Shown here piece by piece: positions 16,626 to 26,165 of a stretch of 64,000 nucleotides of DNA; the first letter of the stretch is position 1, and each line of letters starts with the position of its first letter. The position numbers and the translations under genes are program-made. The stretch spans positions 248,001-312,000 of the forward strand of contig NZ_BJDX01000001.1 in NCBI RefSeq assembly GCF_005405365.1, given 5' to 3'. The DNA is from Enterococcus xiangfangensis. Lineage in GTDB: Bacteria > Bacillota > Bacilli > Lactobacillales > Enterococcaceae. The notes beneath the pieces were generated by a model, which was given only the letters and a program-made list of their open reading frames with translations, was not told where the DNA came from and searched no databases.

Positions 16626-18785
16626 ATGAGTTTAAAAAATCTAGGTGACGTAACCTACTTCAAGTTGAACAACGAAATTAATCGTCCAGTGAATGGACAG
16701 ATTCCATTAAATAAAGACAAAGAAGCCTTAGCTGCTTTTTTCAAAGAAAATGTTGAGCCGAACACTCGGACCTTTTCTTCTGTCCAAGAAAAAATCGACT
16801 ATTTAATAGAAGAAGACTTTTTGGAAACAGCATTTATTGCGAAATATACCCCAGCTTTTATTGAAAAACTCTTTGCTTATTTGGCTGAACAGCACTTTAC
16901 GTTCAAATCATTTATGGCAGCTTATAAATTTTATTCCCAGTATGCATTGAAAAATAATGCGGGAACCGAATATTTAGAAAGCTATGAAGACCGCGTGGCT
17001 TTTAATGCTTTGTATTTTGCTGATGGAGATGAAAACTTAGCCTTGGCTTTAGCGGATGAAATGATCCATCAGCGTTATCAACCGGCTACTCCGTCTTTCT
17101 TGAATGCAGGACGCAAACGCCGTGGTGAATTGGTCTCTTGTTTCTTGATCCAAGTAACTGATGACATGAACAGTATCGGCCGTTCCATCAATTCAGCGCT
17201 GCAATTATCTCGGATTGGCGGCGGCGTTGGGATCAATCTGTCGAATTTGCGTGAAGCGGGTTCACCGATCAAAGGATTTGACGGCGCGGCAAGCGGTGTC
17301 GTTCCTGTCATGAAATTATTCGAAGACAGCTTTTCATATTCTAATCAATTGGGTCAGCGTCAAGGTGCCGGTGTCGTTTATTTAGATGTCTTCCATCCTG
17401 ACATCGAGATGTTCTTGTCAGCCAAAAAAGAAAATGCGGATGAAAAAATCCGTGTGAAAACTCTTTCTCTTGGTGTGACTGTTCCTGATAAGTTTTATGA
17501 ATTGGCTCGCAAAAATGAAGACATGTATTTATTTAGTCCTTATGGCATCGAGCGTGAATATGGCGTACCGTATTCTTATGTAGATATCACAAAAGAATAT
17601 GACAATTTAGTTGCCAATCCGAATATTCGCAAGAAAAAGATTCGTGCTCGTGATTTAGAAAATGAACTTTCTAAACTACAGCAAGAATCTGGTTACCCTT
17701 ATATCATCAATATCGATACCGCAAATCGGACGAGTCCAATCGACGGCAAGATCGTTATGAGCAATTTGTGTTCTGAAATCTTACAAGTTCAGACGCCTTC
17801 TGTTATCAATGGCCGCCAAGAATATGATGTGTTGGGCACCGATATTTCCTGCAATCTCGGATCAACCAATATCGTTAATTTAATGGAGAGTCCTGATTTC
17901 GGTCAATCTGTTCGGACAATGGTTCGCGCGTTGACTTTTGTGACGGATGAATCAGATATCGAAGTCGTTCCTTCGATTCAAAACGGCAATAAATTAAATC
18001 ATACGATTGGCTTAGGTGCTATGGGCTTGCATAGTTTCTTTGCTAAACACTTAATGGCTTACGGATCAGAAGAATCAATCGATTTTACTAATATTTATTT
18101 CACTTTGCTAAACTATTGGACTTTGCTAGAAAGCAACGAACTAGCCAAAGAACGCAAAACGGTTTTCCATAACTTTGAAAAATCAACCTATGCGGATGGT
18201 TCTTATTTTGATAAATACACAACTGGCGAATTTTTCCCAAAAACAGACAAAGTCAAAGAAATCTTCAAAGATATCTTTGTACCGACGGCTGCTGATTGGC
18301 AAGCACTTAAAGCCGCTGTCCAAAAAGACGGCTTGTATCATCAAAACCGTTTAGCGGTTGCTCCAAACGGTTCGATTTCTTATATCAACGATACTAGCGC
18401 CAGCTTGCATCCAATCACTCGTTTGATCGAAGAGCGCCAAGAAAAGAAAATCGGCAAGATCTATTATCCAGCGCCTTATTTAAACAATGAGACTCTGCCT
18501 TACTATACGTCTGCTTATGATATGGATATGCGCAAAGTGATTGACGTTTACGCCACTGCGCAGCAACATATTGATCAAGGAATGAGTTTGACCTTGTTCA
18601 TGCGTTCTGAGATTCCTGACGGCTTGTACGAATGGAAAACTGAAAGCAAACAAACAACACGTGATTTGAATATTTTGCGCAACTATGCCTTTTACAAAGG
18701 CTGCAAATCGATTTACTACGTCCGGACCTTTACCGATGACGCTGAAGAGATCGGTTCAAATCAATGTGAGAGCTGCGTGATTTAA
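16626..18785 (+). CDS. nrdE: Ribonucleoside-diphosphate reductase class Ib, alpha subunit
   Basis: 719 residues, normal for NrdE. The catalytic subunit reduces NDPs to dNDPs. Seen: the N-terminal region lacking an ATP-cone, the substrate-site Cys in GELVSCFLIQVTDDM, the active-site region with NLCSEI, and the C-terminal redox pair in SNQCESCVI that NrdH recharges. The start was placed at 16626 (MSLKNLGD); an earlier in-frame ATG at 16608 has no ribosome site, while 16626 has GTGATG-type pairing upstream, which is itself weak. nrdF follows 61 bp downstream; no nrdI lies in the operon. Confidence 0.96.
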   Translation: MSLKNLGDVTYFKLNNEINRPVNGQIPLNKDKEALAAFFKENVEPNTRTFSSVQEKIDYLIEEDFLETAFIAKYTPAFIEKLFAYLAEQHFTFKSFMAAYKFYSQYALKNNAGTEYLESYEDRVAFNALYFADGDENLALALADEMIHQRYQPATPSFLNAGRKRRGELVSCFLIQVTDDMNSIGRSINSALQLSRIGGGVGINLSNLREAGSPIKGFDGAASGVVPVMKLFEDSFSYSNQLGQRQGAGVVYLDVFHPDIEMFLSAKKENADEKIRVKTLSLGVTVPDKFYELARKNEDMYLFSPYGIEREYGVPYSYVDITKEYDNLVANPNIRKKKIRARDLENELSKLQQESGYPYIINIDTANRTSPIDGKIVMSNLCSEILQVQTPSVINGRQEYDVLGTDISCNLGSTNIVNLMESPDFGQSVRTMVRALTFVTDESDIEVVPSIQNGNKLNHTIGLGAMGLHSFFAKHLMAYGSEESIDFTNIYFTLLNYWTLLESNELAKERKTVFHNFEKSTYADGSYFDKYTTGEFFPKTDKVKEIFKDIFVPTAADWQALKAAVQKDGLYHQNRLAVAPNGSISYINDTSASLHPITRLIEERQEKKIGKIYYPAPYLNNETLPYYTSAYDMDMRKVIDVYATAQQHIDQGMSLTLFMRSEIPDGLYEWKTESKQTTRDLNILRNYAFYKGCKSIYYVRTFTDDAEEIGSNQCESCVI

Positions 18786-18846
18786 TAATCACTTCCCGCT
18801 TGAGTATATCTTGCAGGTAATTAAACGAGTTATAGGAGGAATACAC

Positions 18847-19812
18847 ATGGCAGAAACTTATTATGAAGCCATTAACTGGAATGAGATCGAAGACATCATC
18901 GATAAATCAACATGGGAAAAATTAACCGAGCAATTTTGGTTGGATACACGGATCCCGCTATCAAATGATTTAGATGATTGGCGGACTCTTTCTGAGCTTG
19001 AAAAAACGACCGTCGGCTACGTCTTTGGCGGATTAACTTTATTGGATACCGTCCAGTCTGAAAGCGGGATGGATCAGCTGCGCAAGGATGTTCGGACTCC
19101 CCATGAAGAAGCTGTTTTAAACAATATTCAATTCATGGAATCGGTTCATGCCAAGAGCTATTCATCCATCTTCAGTACGTTGAATACAAAAGCCGAAATC
19201 GATGATATTTTTAAATGGACCAATACGAATCAATACTTGCAGAAAAAAGCGGAACGAATCAATGAGATTTATAAAAACGGTACGCCGCTTGAAAAGAAAA
19301 TTGCTAGTGTCTTCTTAGAAACATTTTTGTTTTACTCCGGTTTTTATACGCCGTTGTATTATTTAGGCAACAATAAACTTGCCAACGTCGCAGAGATCAT
19401 CAAATTGATCATTCGTGACGAATCCGTTCATGGAACGTACATCGGTTACAAATTCCAGCTTGGCTATAATGAATTGCCAGAAGCAGAACAAGAACGCTTG
19501 AAAGAATGGATGTACGATTTATTATATGAATTGTACGAAAATGAAGAACATTATACTGAAGAATTGTATGATAGCATCGGTTGGAGTGACGAAGTAAAAA
19601 CTTTCTTGCGCTACAATGCCAATAAAGCGTTGATGAATCTTGGGATGGATCCATTGTTCCCGGATACCGCAGACGATGTCAATCCAATCGTTATGAATGG
19701 TATTTCTACCGGAACCAGCAACCATGACTTCTTCTCGCAAGTCGGCAACGGCTATCTGCTTGGGCACGTTGAAGCAATGACAGATGATGATTATTTAATT
19801 GGTTTAGACTAA
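18847..19812 (+). CDS. nrdF: Ribonucleoside-diphosphate reductase class Ib, beta subunit
   Basis: 321 residues. A ferritin-like helical protein that houses the Mn/Fe dinuclear site and tyrosyl radical. Visible are the carboxylate and His ligands in NIQFMESVHAKSYSS and RDESVHGTYIGYK. AGGAGG 7 nt before ATG 18847 sets the start; a longer upstream frame lacks one. Last gene of the operon. Activation of the Mn site normally needs NrdI, which is not encoded here. Confidence 0.96.
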   Translation: MAETYYEAINWNEIEDIIDKSTWEKLTEQFWLDTRIPLSNDLDDWRTLSELEKTTVGYVFGGLTLLDTVQSESGMDQLRKDVRTPHEEAVLNNIQFMESVHAKSYSSIFSTLNTKAEIDDIFKWTNTNQYLQKKAERINEIYKNGTPLEKKIASVFLETFLFYSGFYTPLYYLGNNKLANVAEIIKLIIRDESVHGTYIGYKFQLGYNELPEAEQERLKEWMYDLLYELYENEEHYTEELYDSIGWSDEVKTFLRYNANKALMNLGMDPLFPDTADDVNPIVMNGISTGTSNHDFFSQVGNGYLLGHVEAMTDDDYLIGLD

Positions 19813-19845
19813 AAAAAGGTTGTGACATTTTGTCACAACCTTTTT
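19813..19845. terminator. Bidirectional terminator nrdF / mgtC-like
   Basis: A 15-bp perfect stem AAAAAGGTTGTGACA around a 3-nt loop with A/T flanks, between convergent genes; it overlaps the stop codon of the mgtC-like gene. Confidence 0.9.
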
Positions 19846-20548
19846 AAATATTGATCATTCGTAATTTGGTAATATTTTTATACATCGACAAATCTTCGAT
19901 CACATCCGTGTAGTTCATTCCCCGCGGCATATCAATTGTATAGACATTTGTATAAATTCGGTAATCATCCATAAAATCGACATCGAAGTCGACATCTTCC
20001 ACTTCGATCTTTTTACTTTCGAAGTAGTTCATAATAAATTCTTTGGTCGCTTCGCGATGAATATAACGAATCTCAAGTTTTTTGCTGGCATTAATCCGAA
20101 CGATTCGTTTTACTACCGTCAGTGCCAAGATGATCCCGACAAAACTGCAGACAGCGATCGTATAATACCCCATCCCGATTGCAATTCCCAATCCGGCACC
20201 AGCCCAAATCGAAGCGGCAGTTGTCAACCCTTTGACGGATCGATTGCTGACCATGATTGTTCCTGCACCAAGAAAACCGATCCCGCTAACTACTTGTGCG
20301 ATCAAACGAGCTTCATCCGCACGGACGACGCCGATATATTTCGGATTGGCTGCTGCATATTGCAGTGCTTGATCAGCGATCTCAACTTGGATCAAAGCAA
20401 TGATCGCCGCACCCATACATACTAGAATATGTGTACGGATCCCTGCCGGACGGTTTTTGTATTCTCGTTCCATCCCAATCGCACCGCCCATAACCATGGC
20501 TAAAAACAATCGCAACATGATTTCATAAACTGATAATTTCAGATCCAT
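19844..20548 (-). CDS. MgtC/SapB family membrane protein
   Basis: 234 residues. An N-terminal membrane domain of four or five helices (about 8-135) contains the family motif GGAIGMEREYKNRPAGIRTH and GIGFLGAGTIM; the last about 95 residues form a soluble ACT-like domain (LEIRYIHREATKEFIMNYF). MgtC proteins are linked to growth at low Mg2+ and to F-type ATPase inhibition in pathogens, while many Firmicute members have no known role. It is monocistronic and faces the nrd terminator. No Mg riboswitch was seen upstream. Confidence 0.88.
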   Translation of the reverse strand: MDLKLSVYEIMLRLFLAMVMGGAIGMEREYKNRPAGIRTHILVCMGAAIIALIQVEIADQALQYAAANPKYIGVVRADEARLIAQVVSGIGFLGAGTIMVSNRSVKGLTTAASIWAGAGLGIAIGMGYYTIAVCSFVGIILALTVVKRIVRINASKKLEIRYIHREATKEFIMNYFESKKIEVEDVDFDVDFMDDYRIYTNVYTIDMPRGMNYTDVIEDLSMYKNITKLRMINI

Positions 20549-20662
20549 TTGAGCATCGTCTCCTAGTTTGTATTATTGTCTTGCGATCCAATTTATAAAA
20601 ATAACTAAACTCGCCGCATATTCCTCTTCCAGTATAGCATGCTCTAGCAAAAAAGAATTCGC

Positions 20663-21370
20663 TCAGCCTTGTAACAGCTCTAATTCTTCATCAGTCAACG
20701 GCCGGTAAGCGCCTTTAGCTAAACTTTCAGGTAAAACTAGTTCCCCCATTCGGATCCGTTTCAAATAACTCACTTCTTTGCCGCAGGCTTTGACCATCCG
20801 CTTCACTTGATGAAATTTTCCTTCATGCAAAATAATTCGAACTTTTGACGCCTCTTCAGTCGTTTCATCGATTAATAATTTTGCTGGCAAGGTCACCCCA
20901 CCGTCTAGCGTGATTCCTTCGACAAAACGCTGCTGATCGGCTTTTGTCATGACACCATTGATCTCAGCGTAATATTCTTTTGCCACGTGTTTTTTTGGCG
21001 ACAATAATTCATGAGCCAGCTTGCCGTCATTAGTGATTAGCAATAAGCCTTCTGTGTCTTTATCTAATCGTCCTACCGGAAAAAGATCGCTGCGATAATC
21101 AGTCGCCGAAAATAAATCGATGACCGTTTTGTCTCGCGAATCTTCGGTTGCACTGACTACGCCCGCCGGTTTGTGTAACAAATAATAGTAAAACTCTTGA
21201 TAATGCAAGACTTCCCCTTGAAAAGCGATCAGATCTTTTAACGGATCGACTTGCCGTTTATCCGATTTTTCATTCTCCTGATTGACAGTTATTTTTCCTT
21301 GCTTGATCAGTTGTTTGACTTCTTTGCGACTTCCTAACCCTGCTTCTGCTAAAAATTTATCTAAACGCAT
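20663..21370 (-). CDS. RsuA-type 16S rRNA pseudouridine synthase
   Basis: 235 residues. An N-terminal S4 RNA-binding domain (MRLDKFLAEAGLGSRKEVKQLIKQG) is followed by the catalytic domain with the nucleophilic Asp in PVGRLDKDTEGLLLITNDG, the RsuA/RluB/E/F signature. It isomerises uridine in 16S rRNA; the exact site (position 516 in E. coli RsuA) is inferred from the subfamily. No operon partner. Confidence 0.9.
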   Translation of the reverse strand: MRLDKFLAEAGLGSRKEVKQLIKQGKITVNQENEKSDKRQVDPLKDLIAFQGEVLHYQEFYYYLLHKPAGVVSATEDSRDKTVIDLFSATDYRSDLFPVGRLDKDTEGLLLITNDGKLAHELLSPKKHVAKEYYAEINGVMTKADQQRFVEGITLDGGVTLPAKLLIDETTEEASKVRIILHEGKFHQVKRMVKACGKEVSYLKRIRMGELVLPESLAKGAYRPLTDEELELLQG

Positions 21371-21470
21371 ACTATCCTCCGCAAAACTTTTCTATTTTTC
21401 ACTATAGCTAAAGAGAGGACAAGAAGCAAGTTGGATTGGTTCAAACTATTGCCGCGCCTTTAATCAAAAA

Positions 21471-21498
21471 AAAGTACCGAGGAAATAATCCTCGGTAC
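21471..21498 (-). terminator. Terminator of nagB
   Basis: 10-bp perfect stem GTACCGAGGA/TCCTCGGTAC followed on the minus strand by eight or more T residues. Confidence 0.88.
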
Positions 21499-21506
21499 AA
21501 AACTTA

Positions 21507-22208
21507 TTATAATTTGCTTGCTGCGTCTTCGTCGATGATAACTGTTACGTCTGCATGATTTTGCAAAACGCTTGCTGGTACATCCGTTGTTACGGAGCCA
21601 TTGATCATATTTTTGATCGCATCGGCTTTGTCTGTACCAAAAGCCATCAATAAGATACTTTTGCTTTGCATGATTGATCCGATTCCCATTGATAACGCAT
21701 GAGTCGGAACATCTTCAACTTTATCGAAATTGCGTTTGTTAGCTTCAATCGTTGATTCTGTTAATTCAACGACGTGAGTGGTTACATCAAAAGGTGTTCC
21801 TGGTTCATTGAAGCCGATGTGAGCGTTGCGGCCGATTCCTAATACTTGCAAGTCGATCGGATGATCAGCGATCACGCCATCGTATCGTTTGCATTCCGCA
21901 GCTAGGTCTTCTGCTTTCCCATTAGGCACGAATGTTTCTTTAAATGGTTTTTTATTGAATAATTGATCATTCATGAAGTAACGGTAGCTTTGAACATCAT
22001 CGCCGGATAAACCAACGTATTCATCTAAGTTTACAGAGGTCATTTCAGAAAAATCTAACTCACTAGTTGTCATTTCTTGATATAAAGTTTCAGGAGTGCT
22101 GCCTGTTGCTAGTCCTAATACTTTTACGCCGTTTTCCATTCCATTTTTGATGATTTCAAATGCTTTTTTTCCGCCTTCGTTGGCATCTTTCACGCGAATT
22201 ACTTTCAT
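21507..22208 (-). CDS. nagB: Glucosamine-6-phosphate deaminase
   Basis: 233 residues, the short Firmicute form. It converts glucosamine-6-P to fructose-6-P and ammonia, opening amino-sugar catabolism. Motifs: [26 protein letters not shown] and the active-site [14 protein letters not shown]. Start 22208 has GGAG about 9 nt upstream; a longer frame to 22256 would run through the promoter. A GntR-type palindrome overlaps the promoter. nagA is not adjacent. Confidence 0.96.
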   Translation of the reverse strand: MKVIRVKDANEGGKKAFEIIKNGMENGVKVLGLATGSTPETLYQEMTTSELDFSEMTSVNLDEYVGLSGDDVQSYRYFMNDQLFNKKPFKETFVPNGKAEDLAAECKRYDGVIADHPIDLQVLGIGRNAHIGFNEPGTPFDVTTHVVELTESTIEANKRNFDKVEDVPTHALSMGIGSIMQSKSILLMAFGTDKADAIKNMINGSVTTDVPASVLQNHADVTVIIDEDAASKL

Positions 22209-22228
22209 GGGTAAACGCTCCTTTATCA

Positions 22229-22264
22229 ATTTGGTATACACCAATCCTACCATCATTCAGTCAA
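22229..22264 (-). promoter_or_regulatory. nagB promoter and GntR/NagR-type operator
   Basis: Minus-strand TTGACT (22259-22264), 18-bp spacer, TGTATA (22235-22240). The -10 is embedded in the near-palindrome ATTTGGTATACACCAAT (22229-22245), which resembles the dre sites of NagR/YvoA repressors. The regulator gene is not in the window. Confidence 0.6.
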
Positions 22265-22372
22265 CTTTTCAATAAAAAAGTCTAGACCAAAAAATTAATT
22301 TTTTATCATTCTTCAACTTCAATTTTACAATCAGTCGAAAAATACTTCTTTTGCGGCTCCCTCTGCTAATAC

Positions 22373-22409
22373 AAAAAAACTCCAGCTAAGAATTTTCTCT
22401 GCTGGAGTT
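22373..22409 (-). terminator. Terminator of the mannitol operon
   Basis: Stem AACTCCAGC/GCTGGAGTT with a 14-nt loop and a T-tract on the minus strand, directly after mtlD. Confidence 0.85.
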
Positions 22410-22415
22410 TTAAAA

Positions 22416-23555
22416 TTAGGCTTGATAGTTTGCAGCAATTTCTGCGATCAATGCCTCATCTTTTAAGGCAGTTACTTGTTGGATAACTTCGGTAACAGTT
22501 TTTTCTTTTAATAAACCTTGCAATTCCACACTTTGTTCATCGTTTGGATCATCATATTTCAAGATCATCCCTACAACATCAACTAGATTATCATAGGCTA
22601 GATCACGCTCTTTTAATTCACGAATCGGACGAATAAAGCGTTCATCAAAACCTAGTTTGCGGATCGGCGTCCGTGCAACCCGGCTGATACTGTCTGAGAT
22701 GTATTTATTTTCAAAACGGCTGACGATTTTATCAATATAAGCAAAATGTTTCTCTTTGTCAAAATTCCATTTATTAATCAACAAGCTGCCAGTTTCGCCA
22801 AGGACTGCCCGTAATTTGGCTAAGACTACTTCATCAGCGATTGCTTCATCGATCGTTTCATAGCCTTTATATGCCCCAGTATAAGCAACTGTTGCATGAC
22901 CAGTATTGACTGAAAATAGTTTCCGCTCGATATAAGGTTCTAGATTTTCTACATACTCGACATCCGTTAAGCGCAAGTCTTTGTTTTTGCTTTGAGTGGC
23001 ATCGATGACCCATTCACTGAAAGGTTCAACTGAAACAAATAACGGATCGTCATGATGTTGGATCGGTACAATTCGGTCAACTGCCGCATTAGGAAAGCCA
23101 ACATATTGTTCCACATATGCTAGATCTTCAGCAGATAGGAACGCTTGGACCTTTTCAAATAAAAATTGACTGCCGCCGATCATGTTCTCGCAAGCTACGA
23201 CGTCTAAAGCAGCCGTGTTGCCTTCACTGCGACGTTTCTGGATTCCTTTAGCGATCAATTCTGCGATAAACGGCAAAATGTTTGGACCAATCGCTGTCGT
23301 TACGATATCTGCTTTGCTGACTGAGTTGATTACTGCATCCGGATCCGTTTGATTATTCAGACCATCGACATTTGAGACATGAATCTCTTTTTGACTTTCA
23401 TCTGCTAACTGAATCGTATATTCGTTGCGTTCATTCAACGCATTGATGATTGTTTCGTTAATATCGACAAAATCGATTGAAAAACCATTCTTCGCTAAAA
23501 TTTCTCCGATAAATCCGCGGCCAATATTTCCTGCACCAAAATGTGTTGCTTGCAT
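22416..23555 (-). CDS. mtlD: Mannitol-1-phosphate 5-dehydrogenase
   Basis: 379 residues. It oxidises mannitol-1-P to fructose-6-P with NAD. The N-terminal Rossmann motif is [16 protein letters not shown]; the polyol dehydrogenase core includes [25 protein letters not shown] and [17 protein letters not shown]. The ribosome site AGGAGG lies in the last codons of mtlF, and mtlD starts one base after the mtlF stop codon. Last gene of mtlA-R-F-D. Confidence 0.97.
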   Translation of the reverse strand: MQATHFGAGNIGRGFIGEILAKNGFSIDFVDINETIINALNERNEYTIQLADESQKEIHVSNVDGLNNQTDPDAVINSVSKADIVTTAIGPNILPFIAELIAKGIQKRRSEGNTAALDVVACENMIGGSQFLFEKVQAFLSAEDLAYVEQYVGFPNAAVDRIVPIQHHDDPLFVSVEPFSEWVIDATQSKNKDLRLTDVEYVENLEPYIERKLFSVNTGHATVAYTGAYKGYETIDEAIADEVVLAKLRAVLGETGSLLINKWNFDKEKHFAYIDKIVSRFENKYISDSISRVARTPIRKLGFDERFIRPIRELKERDLAYDNLVDVVGMILKYDDPNDEQSVELQGLLKEKTVTEVIQQVTALKDEALIAEIAANYQA

Positions 23556-23556
23556 C

Positions 23557-23994
23557 TTATTCTACCTCCTGAAGATAGCTGATAACTTCTTCTTTTGTTT
23601 TTGCATCTGCTAATTTTACTACATTTTCAACATCTGAACAAAAGATCGCAATCTTTTGCAAAATATCCAAATGCTCATTTCCAATCCCAGCGATACCAAA
23701 TAGGACCATCGCTACATCTTCTGTATCCTCTTTGCCAAATTGAACACCCGTTGGCACTTGGATGACTGAAATACCGCTTTTTTTCACGTATTTTTTGGCT
23801 TCATCGGTTCCGTGAGGAATTGCGATAAAGTTTCCCATATAAACAGAAACCAGCTTGTTTCTTTCGATCATCGCATCGACGTACTCTTCTTCGACACAAC
23901 CTGCCTCGACTAACAGCTGTCCGCATGCACGAATCGCATCTTCCTTATTCGTGTATTCTTGGTCTAATAAAATCATTTCTGGATTTAATTCCAT
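23557..23994 (-). CDS. mtlF: Mannitol PTS EIIA component
   Basis: 145 residues, a free EIIA of the mannitol/fructose family. The phosphorylated His lies in [15 protein letters not shown]. It passes phosphate from HPr to the EIIB of MtlA and is likely to modulate MtlR. GGGAGG precedes the start; it lies between mtlR and mtlD. Confidence 0.96.
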   Translation of the reverse strand: MELNPEMILLDQEYTNKEDAIRACGQLLVEAGCVEEEYVDAMIERNKLVSVYMGNFIAIPHGTDEAKKYVKKSGISVIQVPTGVQFGKEDTEDVAMVLFGIAGIGNEHLDILQKIAIFCSDVENVVKLADAKTKEEVISYLQEVE

Positions 23995-24029
23995 TTTATT
24001 TTCCTCCCGATCTTTTTGCTAAACTCGCT

Positions 24030-26078
24030 TTAATTTTCCCGAATTTCTTTAACGAACAGCGAACTCAATAATTGGTAAATGATTTCCTTGTTGCCAAATT
24101 TATAAATTTCTGTGTTCAGGTCACTTTCGATCACCGAACTGCTGATTTTTCCTAAAAGATTTTGCTGACTCTCCGGCATTGGATCCGGTGCTAATAGTAA
24201 CAATACTCGTGTCAATTCGATGCTTTTTTTGTCCATCCCTTGGATCAAAAACTGCTGATCCAAGTCATAGATTGTAAATAAGGGTTCTTTAATATGCGCA
24301 TCTGCACAGTGGAACAAAGCAAAATTGGTTTTTGGGATCCCGATTGGTGCGACCAAATATCGTTTGATTACTCGATCAGTCACCTTCTGTCCATCGGAGA
24401 CGATTACACCTTGCAACGGTTCAATGATTGCTGCTAATGTCTGCTCAATCGTTTCTTGCGCCTTCACTTGTTTCACATCAAAATTCTGCAATAAATGATT
24501 GGCGATCCGCATCGTTTCATAGATCTCGTCAAAAGCTTCACTTGGTTCTTTTTCTGGTTCAAGTGGATCATCATCGACCCGATCCGGATGCAGTGTTTGA
24601 ATATAGTCTTTGATTTCTTTGATCTCATCTTCTAACAATAAAGGTGAGATCACTTTGTACGGCAAGTGGAAACCTGGTAAAAAGACCGTTGCCAAAATCA
24701 AATCATAACTTTTATAATCCAGTTGGTTCAACTCAGAAATCTTAGCGACCTGGATTTTTTTGATTTCATCCAAATATTTATGGAGCCGACTTTCTAAAAT
24801 TCGTGCTGTTCCAATACCGCTGGAGCAGACTACTAAAGCAGAAAGGACACGGCTGCTAGGATGCCGTTCTAACGATGTCGCAAAATGAATCACGACATAG
24901 CCTAATTCATCAAATGTAAATGAATGATTTGGAAAAACGACCGCTAATTCTTGAATAATCGCTGTCGTCAGCGTTTGATATTTATCACGGATTTTTTGTA
25001 ACAGTGGATTATCTGCTCCTTGATTGACTGTCAAATTCCGCTTCAGCGCTGCTGCCATATGAGCAGACAAATCATTGAAGAGTTGCTCATCTTTGCGAAA
25101 ATCTGTTCCTGTTGCTTCAGAAACTAAGCGAATCAATTCTTTGATCTTGTAGGACAATTCCACATCAAAACTATCGATGAAAATATTTTGTGGCTTTTTA
25201 TAATTCACACCTTCCAATTGAAAGGCAAAGAAGCGAACTTCTTGTGGTGGAATCGACTTTTCAATGGTCATTGCTACCTGGATCATCACTTGACCAGCGA
25301 TCTGCATACTATCAGGTTTGACTTGCGTCTCTTGTTCAATTTCGATGAACCGATCTTGTTTCATCCGATCAATCGATAATGCGAGTAAGATCAATACCCG
25401 TTGCAATTGATTGTCAGTCACCTGCTCAAAAACTTGCTGAGCGATTTTTTCGAAGATCGTTCGTGCTAGCAATAAACTCGCTGGACTCAATAATTTTAAA
25501 AAGAAATTGTTGGTCGTTGCTGCTTCAGGCAATGCATCGATAAATTGAAAAAAATCAAATTCACTGACACCATTGTAGATCAAGCTGCTCAATAATTGGC
25601 GGCGCTGTTTTTCATGACCAGCAATCTGGATACCGCGGCCTTTTAATCGCTGCAATTCTAACCGATAATCAATCAAACTTTTTTCAATAGTCGCCAAGTC
25701 AGAGGTAATCGTCGCTTGACTGACTTTAAAATCAATCGCCAACCCTTCGATCGTCTCTTCTTCGTCTAGCAACAATAAGGAACAAACGATTGCGCTTTGG
25801 CGCTGAACATTATCAGTAAATAATTCGGCTTGTTTTTCGCCAAGTTGTTGTTGCAAACGTTCCAGATTCACTGTTTCACCTACGATGCGATACCCTTCGC
25901 CCCGTGGTTTGATGATCTGAATGTCTTGTGACTTGATCGTTTTTTCAATACTTGAGATTTCACGATAAACGGTCCGCTTGCTGACTTGTAAAATATCTTG
26001 CAATTCCTCCGATGTAATACCGTTGGGATAATCTAATAAAAGGGAAAGGATCTTTTTTTCCCGAATCGAAAAATACAC
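24030..26078 (-). CDS. mtlR: MtlR-type PRD-containing activator of the mannitol operon
   Basis: 682 residues, full length. Domains in order: N-terminal HTH pair (YFSIREKKILSLLLDYP and LQDILQVSKRTVYREISSI), PRD1 and PRD2 (about 190-400), a Gat-type EIIB domain with Cys in ALVVCSSGIGTARILESRL (about 410-500), and a C-terminal EIIA-like domain (FALFHCADAHIKEP). Phosphorylation by HPr on the PRDs and by the mannitol PTS on EIIB/EIIA tunes DNA binding. The start is GTG at 26078, after GGAGGAGAC. It lies inside the operon it controls, after a hairpin that follows mtlA. Confidence 0.95.
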   Translation of the reverse strand: MYFSIREKKILSLLLDYPNGITSEELQDILQVSKRTVYREISSIEKTIKSQDIQIIKPRGEGYRIVGETVNLERLQQQLGEKQAELFTDNVQRQSAIVCSLLLLDEEETIEGLAIDFKVSQATITSDLATIEKSLIDYRLELQRLKGRGIQIAGHEKQRRQLLSSLIYNGVSEFDFFQFIDALPEAATTNNFFLKLLSPASLLLARTIFEKIAQQVFEQVTDNQLQRVLILLALSIDRMKQDRFIEIEQETQVKPDSMQIAGQVMIQVAMTIEKSIPPQEVRFFAFQLEGVNYKKPQNIFIDSFDVELSYKIKELIRLVSEATGTDFRKDEQLFNDLSAHMAAALKRNLTVNQGADNPLLQKIRDKYQTLTTAIIQELAVVFPNHSFTFDELGYVVIHFATSLERHPSSRVLSALVVCSSGIGTARILESRLHKYLDEIKKIQVAKISELNQLDYKSYDLILATVFLPGFHLPYKVISPLLLEDEIKEIKDYIQTLHPDRVDDDPLEPEKEPSEAFDEIYETMRIANHLLQNFDVKQVKAQETIEQTLAAIIEPLQGVIVSDGQKVTDRVIKRYLVAPIGIPKTNFALFHCADAHIKEPLFTIYDLDQQFLIQGMDKKSIELTRVLLLLAPDPMPESQQNLLGKISSSVIESDLNTEIYKFGNKEIIYQLLSSLFVKEIREN

Positions 26079-26108
26079 AATGTCTCCTCCAATAATGTCA
26101 AAAGGATA

Positions 26109-26134
26109 AAAGCAGTGAGAATCCTCACTGCTTT
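26109..26134 (-). terminator. Hairpin between mtlA and mtlR
   Basis: AAGCAGTGAG/CTCACTGCTT with a 4-nt loop, followed on the minus strand by TTTATCC. Probably a partial terminator that lowers mtlR-F-D expression relative to mtlA. Confidence 0.7.
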
Positions 26135-26165
26135 AAGAGTAATACGATTCTGTAAAAAAGACTAC

